Source: Marine Group II euryarchaeote MED-G37
GTDB taxonomy: Archaea; Thermoplasmatota; Poseidoniia; Poseidoniales; Thalassarchaeaceae
NCBI GenBank assembly: GCA_002457555.1
Contig: NTJQ01000007.1
Span: 1 to 64,000 of the forward strand
Reading direction: 5' to 3'
DNA: 64,000 bases
Shown here: positions 59,359 to 64,000 of the stretch, one piece after another
Layout of the letters: the number at the start of each line of letters is the position of its first letter
Position numbering within the stretch: position 1 is the first letter of the stretch
Notes under the pieces: model-generated
Told to the model about the DNA's origin: nothing
The model's database searches: none
The model's input: the letters and a program-made list of their open reading frames with translations, nothing else
Translations under genes and position numbers: made by a program

Positions 59359-60705
59359 GTGCCTGCGACGGTTGTACTCGGAGCCCAATGGGGCGATGAA
59401 GGTAAAGGCAAGGCCATAGACCAACTTGCTCCTCAATCGAAATGGGCTGTTCGCTTCCAAGGAGGCAACAATGCTGGTCACACAATTGTCGTTGGAGATA
59501 CCACATTAAAGCTTCATCAGATACCTTCTGGAGTGACTTCCAGAAGCTGCAATCTAGTTCTAGGAGACGGCATGGTAATCGACCCTTGGGTACTAGATGA
59601 GGAACTCTCACGTTGGGAGGATTTGACAGGAGAAAAACCAGAAGGTGAGAGACTATTCATCAGTGAAAGAGCCAGTGTGATACTTCCTTTCCACAAGTTT
59701 TACGATAGTGCAGACAAGGTAGTTGGTACAACAGGCAGAGGAATCGGCCCAGCCTATCGAGATCGCATAGAGAGAGTCGGAATTCGCTTCACAGATATTG
59801 AGGAGGTTCTCTCCGACTCAAGAATTATTGAGAAAACGGTCCTTAGAATGAATAAGCAACTACAGACGGTAGGATATGATAAAGAAATCCAGTCGGGTGA
59901 GTTAAGCTCCCAATTGCAATGGATTTTGGATAGATTTGGTAGTGCCATCAAACCTACGGGTTTGATGGTAGATTTAGCGCTCAGAAATGGAGAATCTGTC
60001 CTTCTAGAAGGTGCCCAAGGAGCTTTATTGGATATTGACCAGGGGACTTACCCATTCGTCACATCTAGTGTAGTGGGCAGAGCAAATGCTACTCATGGTG
60101 CAGGAATTCATCCAGGTCATATCACAGAATGTTTTGGTATTACCAAAGCATATTGCACACGTGTTGGAAACGGGCCTTTCCCTAGTGAACTTTCGCTCGA
60201 AGAAGGGGCGGGGCAACATATGGCCCAAGTCGGGCATGAATTTGGCACTACCACTGGCCGACCAAGAAGGACAGGATGGCTAGATATTGTAGCGCTCAAG
60301 GAGGCCCATCGAATAAGTGGCTACTCCGGTCTTGTAGTAACCAAGTTGGATGTTCTTGGAGGTTTAGATGAAATTAAAATTTGTATTGGATACGAATTGG
60401 ATGGAAATCCGATTACTCACTTCCCAACACGTGCTTCAGAAGTCGAACGTTGCATTGCAGTTTACGAGACGCACCCTGGTTTCCCTGCCTTGGCCGATGA
60501 AGATTGGATCGGCATGGCAGAGCGCAGCAGGAAAGATGGCACTGGCTACGATGCGATGCCAGATGAGGTGAAAAATATCGTCGACAGAATTGAGGTGCTA
60601 AGTGGAATCCCTGTTGTCTCAGTAGGTGTTGGCCCAGACAGACGGGCATCCATAGCAAAGGCAGGAGGTCCCTTCGATATCGAATGGGACGAGGCAACGT
60701 TCTAA
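59359..60705 (+). CDS. purA: Adenylosuccinate synthetase
   Basis: 448 residues from a GTG. First committed step from IMP to AMP using GTP and aspartate. 'VVLGAQWGDEGKGKAIDQL' (P-loop with the catalytic Asp), 'GGNNAGHTIVVG' (catalytic His), 'VGTTGRGIGPAYRDRIERVGI', 'LLEGAQGALLDIDQGTYPFVTSS' and 'TTTGRPRRTGWLD' are all intact. Full length for the family. A small zinc-motif gene follows 24 bases after. Confidence 0.97.
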   Translation: MPATVVLGAQWGDEGKGKAIDQLAPQSKWAVRFQGGNNAGHTIVVGDTTLKLHQIPSGVTSRSCNLVLGDGMVIDPWVLDEELSRWEDLTGEKPEGERLFISERASVILPFHKFYDSADKVVGTTGRGIGPAYRDRIERVGIRFTDIEEVLSDSRIIEKTVLRMNKQLQTVGYDKEIQSGELSSQLQWILDRFGSAIKPTGLMVDLALRNGESVLLEGAQGALLDIDQGTYPFVTSSVVGRANATHGAGIHPGHITECFGITKAYCTRVGNGPFPSELSLEEGAGQHMAQVGHEFGTTTGRPRRTGWLDIVALKEAHRISGYSGLVVTKLDVLGGLDEIKICIGYELDGNPITHFPTRASEVERCIAVYETHPGFPALADEDWIGMAERSRKDGTGYDAMPDEVKNIVDRIEVLSGIPVVSVGVGPDRRASIAKAGGPFDIEWDEATF

Positions 60706-60729
60706 TCGTTGGTAATCTCGGCCTGATTC

Positions 60730-61020
60730 ATGGGATTCAAGTCCAAGGCTCGAAAGAAGCGTGCTGCAGCGGATGCTGCTGCCGGTCGAACTGGTAAGGA
60801 CAAGAAAGAGGAATTTGAGGGCCAAGTCCGGTGTAATGTAGCCGGCTGCGAAAACTTCGCCGACAAGAAGATTGGAGGCCGCCGCTTGGCTTTCGATCGC
60901 GCAGCGGATGTCTGGGGCGAGGATGGTATCGAGGGTCAATCTAGGAGAGTATCTATCTGCAAGTCCTGTTACAGAGAGTGGAAGAAGGCTAAGAAGGACG
61001 ATATGGACGAATGGTCCTAA
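60730..61020 (+). CDS. Small basic protein with a Cys4-type zinc motif, unknown
   Basis: 96 residues. A strongly basic N-terminus ('GFKSKARKKRAAADAAAGR') is followed by 'RCNVAGCENFADKKIGG' and 'VSICKSCYREWKKAKKDD', together a CxxxxC...CxxC arrangement that probably binds zinc. Its size and charge suggest RNA, DNA or ribosome binding. No family recognised. It starts 24 bases after purA, likely on the same transcript. Confidence 0.7.
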   Translation: MGFKSKARKKRAAADAAAGRTGKDKKEEFEGQVRCNVAGCENFADKKIGGRRLAFDRAADVWGEDGIEGQSRRVSICKSCYREWKKAKKDDMDEWS

Positions 61021-61089
61021 GCGATGATTCACTCAATATTTACAATATGCCTACCATAATATCAAGGCAATAATCGCCTACTATACAAC

Positions 61090-62118
61090 ATGATTGACGG
61101 GCAGTGGTGGAACCCAACAAAAAATCTTAGCCCCGAAATGAACAAAGTCAAGCGGAAAATGAAGAAGGAAAAAAAGAAAACTCCCAAAGAATTATCCAAA
61201 AAAGAATATTGGGGAGATTGGGAACCCTATTCTAAACTCAAACCATTCATTCGAATCAAGGTATTTCTCTTACTTTGGCTTCCTTTCATTAGTTACTTTA
61301 GCTATTGGACTTATGCCCAATATCTGGCTGGGGACCTCGCCTGCGAGGGGACCGCTTGTGGTACAATATTCGACCCGATATTCAATATTGGCGCCATGAG
61401 TTTCGTCTCAGGTTTTGTCTTCTATGGTTTCATTGCAGGAATTTATCTCAATCTACCTGTTTTCAGTCACCCAGGATGGCTAGATCTTACTTGTCCAGAA
61501 TGTGGTTATGAAGGTAAACCGGGGCAAGACGATAAGGGGTATGCAGAAAATTGGTTTCTGTTTGGATGGGATCGTGTACAATCTACCCGTTGCCCTAAGT
61601 GTCTCCTTGAGTTTGAGGTCGCAAGTATGGCTCAAATCGACTGGCCATTCGACGATGAACCACATCCAAGTAAGAAGTATGGAGATTCTACGAAGATTCG
61701 TATTAAACCTAAGATTCCATTAAGGATGGGGCCATTCGTTTGGAGGAAAAGTAATCCGAGATTTGGTTCTGATCACTGGGAATTAATCAAGATATTTCCA
61801 GCACTTCTACTTCTATACGGATTGCATCACTTCTCATTGCTCCCTGAGAACTTCTGGGATTGGGTTTTTGGTTTCGTAATCGTCTATACGTTATTCTTCT
61901 TTTTCGTTTGGAATAATCCAATTTTTAGGGGCCTCAGAATTTTTGTCGAGGAATTCTTCAAAGATGCAATATTTGTGCCATTAGGACTTGCCAAAGAGGA
62001 TTATGTTCTTCCAAAGTACCTAGTAATAATCACCAACTTAGTGCTTATCTTAATCGGCTTGATACTCGTTTACTTAATTCCTGAGTTCTTTGAATACTTC
62101 CCTCTAATCGAAGGATGA
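61090..62118 (+). CDS. Multi-helix membrane protein with internal zinc ribbon, unknown
   Basis: 342 residues, more AT-rich and Lys/Phe-rich than its neighbours. A very basic N-terminal tail ('KRKMKKEKKKTPKELSKKE') is followed by about five membrane segments (near 58-83, 98-122, 235-252, 260-282, 310-335). A soluble zinc ribbon ('LTCPECGYEGKPG' and 'TRCPKCLLEFEV') lies between helices 2 and 3. No family recognised. Overlaps the upstream end of the P5C dehydrogenase track ORF but not its likely true start. Confidence 0.7.
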   Translation: MIDGQWWNPTKNLSPEMNKVKRKMKKEKKKTPKELSKKEYWGDWEPYSKLKPFIRIKVFLLLWLPFISYFSYWTYAQYLAGDLACEGTACGTIFDPIFNIGAMSFVSGFVFYGFIAGIYLNLPVFSHPGWLDLTCPECGYEGKPGQDDKGYAENWFLFGWDRVQSTRCPKCLLEFEVASMAQIDWPFDDEPHPSKKYGDSTKIRIKPKIPLRMGPFVWRKSNPRFGSDHWELIKIFPALLLLYGLHHFSLLPENFWDWVFGFVIVYTLFFFFVWNNPIFRGLRIFVEEFFKDAIFVPLGLAKEDYVLPKYLVIITNLVLILIGLILVYLIPEFFEYFPLIEG

Positions 62119-62174
62119 ATGACTCAGAATATTCAATCGCAACAATGTTAGGCAGAATTTGTAGAGGAGGTTAC

Positions 62175-63794
62175 ATGCCTCAACCAAACAATGAGCCAAT
62201 CCTAGGGTTTGCACCGGGGAGTCAAGAGAGAGCGGGTCTACAAGCAGAGATGGATCGCCAGATGGGTGAGGTAATTGAAATCCCGTGTATCATCAATGGG
62301 GAGGAAGTTTTCACTGGGACAACCACCACACAAGTAATACCTCACAATCATGGTCATGTATTGGCAAATGTTCACCTCGCGGGTAGGACCGAAATGGAAG
62401 CGGCCTGCGAAGCGGCGGTAAATGCTCAGCAAGCATGGATTGACTTAGGTCTAGAAGGAAGGTGTGCGATATTCGAGCGCTGCGCTGACCTATTAGCAGG
62501 TGATTGGAGAATGCGTGTCAATGCCGCAACAATGCTAAACCAATCTAAGACTGCATTCCAAGCCGAGATAGACTCAGCATGTGAGTTAATTGATTTCTGG
62601 AGATTCAATTGCCATTATGCTAGAGGTTTCCACGATGATTTCCAACCACTAGTTTCTCCAGAAGGAGTTCAAAATTCTACAGAGGTCCGACCTTTGGAAG
62701 GATTTGTTCTTTCGATTACCCCATTCAACTTCACTAGTATCGCTGCAAATCTACCCAGTGCTCCGGCTATTGTTGGTTGCACAGGTCTTTGGAAACCAAG
62801 TCGTAATTCGTATCATTCCAATTATGTCTTGATGCAATTGATGATGGAAGCAGGACTACCCCCTGGCGTAATCAATTTCCTTCCCGGTTCAGGTGCAAAA
62901 ATTACTGAGGTCGCTTTAGCCAATCCAGACTTTGCCGGATTGCACTTCACAGGTTCAACTGCAGTATTCCAAGGATTATGGCAAGAAATTGGATTAGCAC
63001 TTCCAAACCTGCGCTCCTACCCTCGCATTGTTGGTGAAACAGGCGGTAAGGACTTCGTCGTTGCTCATCCAGACTGTGACCGTCAAGGTCTGCTCGTTGC
63101 ATTATTGCGCGGCGCCTTTGAGTATCAAGGACAGAAGTGCTCTGCCGCCAGCCGTGCTTATGTTCCAAGTTCTGTTTGGGATGCAATCCGTGACGATCTT
63201 GTTTCTGAGATTTCTAAAATTAAGATGGGCGATGCTAGCGATTTCACAAATTTCATGACTGCTGTAATCGATCAGCGTGCCTTTGACAAAATTTCAGGAT
63301 ATATCGATCGAGCAAAATCACGAGATTCCTGCAAAGTAATCTGTGGCGGAGGTTACGATGACTCTACTGGTTGGTTCATCGAGCCTACAATTATCGAAAC
63401 TAGTAACCCAACTAGTGAGAGCATGGTCGAGGAAATATTCGGCCCAGTGCTAACCGTTTATGTCTACGATGATTCAGACTTTGACCAAGTTCTAACAATG
63501 TGCGATGAAGGGTCTCCATACGCGTTAACTGGAAGTATTTTCTCGAGCTCAGAAGAGAATATACAGAAGGCATACAAAGCTCTAAGATTCACAGCAGGTA
63601 ATTTCTACATTAACGATAAACCAACAGGAGCAGTAGTTGCCCAGCAACCATTCGGTGGAGCACGAGCCAGTGGAACGAACGACAAGGCAGGAGGTCCTCT
63701 CAATCTACTTCGATGGATTTCACCTCGTTCCGTAAAACGTACTTTGGATATACCACAAGATTGGACCTATCCTTTCATGGATGCTGATGAATAA
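62175..63794 (+). CDS. L-glutamate gamma-semialdehyde (P5C) dehydrogenase
   Basis: 539 residues from the ATG at 62175, which has GAGGAGG four bases upstream; the track start overlaps the previous gene. This is the eukaryote-like long ALDH4 type, oxidising glutamate semialdehyde to glutamate in proline degradation. 'VLSITPFNFTSIAANLPSAPAI', 'FTGSTAVFQGLWQEIG', catalytic Glu in 'RIVGETGGKDFVVAHPD', catalytic Cys in 'EYQGQKCSAASRAYVP' and 'GARASGTNDKAGGPLNLLRW' are characteristic. Proline dehydrogenase is not in the window. Confidence 0.94.
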   Translation: MPQPNNEPILGFAPGSQERAGLQAEMDRQMGEVIEIPCIINGEEVFTGTTTTQVIPHNHGHVLANVHLAGRTEMEAACEAAVNAQQAWIDLGLEGRCAIFERCADLLAGDWRMRVNAATMLNQSKTAFQAEIDSACELIDFWRFNCHYARGFHDDFQPLVSPEGVQNSTEVRPLEGFVLSITPFNFTSIAANLPSAPAIVGCTGLWKPSRNSYHSNYVLMQLMMEAGLPPGVINFLPGSGAKITEVALANPDFAGLHFTGSTAVFQGLWQEIGLALPNLRSYPRIVGETGGKDFVVAHPDCDRQGLLVALLRGAFEYQGQKCSAASRAYVPSSVWDAIRDDLVSEISKIKMGDASDFTNFMTAVIDQRAFDKISGYIDRAKSRDSCKVICGGGYDDSTGWFIEPTIIETSNPTSESMVEEIFGPVLTVYVYDDSDFDQVLTMCDEGSPYALTGSIFSSSEENIQKAYKALRFTAGNFYINDKPTGAVVAQQPFGGARASGTNDKAGGPLNLLRWISPRSVKRTLDIPQDWTYPFMDADE

Positions 63795-63828
63795 TCCGAA
63801 GTTTGATTATCTTCCTTCTAGTGCGAGA

Positions 63829-63909
63829 TATTAGGGGAGCTTAGTGCTGAGAGGTCGCTTTCGGGCGACGACCCTTCGACCTGATCTGGGTAATGCCAGC
63901 GGAGGAATA
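63829..63909 (+). ncRNA. TPP (thiamine pyrophosphate) riboswitch
   Basis: The leader before the last gene has the thi-box core in order: GGGGAGC (from 63834), CTGAGA (63847-63852), a variable GC stem (GTCGC-TTTCGG-GCGAC), ACCCTT (63871-63876), ACCTGATCTGG, TAAT and CCAGCGGAGG. The element runs into GGAGGA, which is the ribosome-binding site seven bases before the ATG at 63914, so control is probably at translation: TPP binding would hide the site. TPP riboswitches are known in some archaea, including Thermoplasmata. Confidence 0.93.
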
Positions 63910-63913
63910 GAAA

Positions 63914-64000
63914 ATGGATACAAACATCGCATACGGATTGATGATTGCAACGCTAGGTGTCTTCGGTTATATCGGATACCAAGCATCGAACGCTAAGGAA
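63914..64000 (+). CDS. N-terminus of a probable thiamine-related membrane transporter (cut by window end)
   Basis: An ATG seven bases after GGAGGA opens 29 codons to the window edge: 'MDTNIAYGLMIATLGVFGYIGYQ' is a first membrane helix, followed by a polar 'ASNAKE'. The placement behind a TPP riboswitch implies uptake of thiamine or a precursor such as HMP. The start resembles sodium:solute symporters, which are TPP-controlled thiamine-precursor carriers in marine bacteria, but the visible part is too short to prove it. Confidence 0.6.
   Translation, partial: MDTNIAYGLMIATLGVFGYIGYQASNAKE

Overview
The window is a gene-dense piece of a euryarchaeal chromosome, most likely marine group II (Poseidoniales/Thermoplasmatota-related). 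That placement is an inference from gene content; no rRNA is present. Archaeal markers are Nmd3, an exosome Csl4 subunit, ribosomal protein L40e, membrane-anchored LonB, UPF0147, archaeal-type AspRS, a METTL5-like methyltransferase and bifunctional phosphoglucose/phosphomannose isomerase. They are mixed with genes of bacterial character (GyrB, Ni-superoxide dismutase and its maturation protease, FabH, CcmABC, RmuC, type I dehydroquinase). Several very long secreted proteins with one C-terminal membrane anchor fit the planktonic, protein-degrading lifestyle known for this group.

Layout. 1-6.4 kb: the 5' end of gyrB (leftward), aroD, a small anchored secreted protein and a 1368-residue zincin/PKD surface protein. 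6.4-11.1 kb: glutaminyl cyclotransferase, two membrane proteins, a dTMP kinase with an extra domain, and a DUF2085 protein. 11.1-15.7 kb: an Fe-S block, with sufC-sufB-sufD plus a newly noted 47-residue zinc-binding ORF leftward, and an Nfu scaffold plus a DtxR-type regulator rightward, around a palindrome. 15.7-22.2 kb: Maf, a 1590-residue subtilase and a rhomboid protease. 22.3-24.6 kb: a cytochrome c haem-export operon (fused ccmA-ccmB, ccmC, ccmD-like). 24.6-33.8 kb: nmd3, PGI/PMI, an M23-fold protein, rmuC, asd, a METTL5-like enzyme, a Csl4-RRM fusion and a radical SAM/HhH protein. 33.8-38.9 kb: a giant RCC1/Cys-rich-repeat surface protein.

38.9-39.7 kb: sodN-sodX. 39.9-46.4 kb: a leftward six-gene metabolic operon (formyltransferase, SDR, luciferase-like monooxygenase, asparaginase II-like amidase, aldehyde dehydrogenase, FabH) whose pathway I cannot name. 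46.5-50.6 kb: cupredoxin, aspS, aldo/keto reductase, trmI. 50.7-53.9 kb: a fourth giant surface protein with a CxxC N-terminal domain. 54-61 kb: housekeeping (lonB, isoaspartyl peptidase, UPF0147, class V aminotransferase, LysE exporter, L40e, purA) and two uncharacterised zinc-motif proteins. 62-64 kb: proline catabolism (P5C dehydrogenase), then a TPP riboswitch ahead of a membrane protein cut by the window end.

Coding density is very high. No gap between genes exceeds about 200 bases, so there is no long non-coding stretch. I saw no tRNA, rRNA, CRISPR array, insertion sequence, integrase or phage gene. Many operon genes have clear GGAGG/GGTGA-type ribosome-binding sites, which I used to move several starts inward from the ORF-track coordinates or to support TTG starts.
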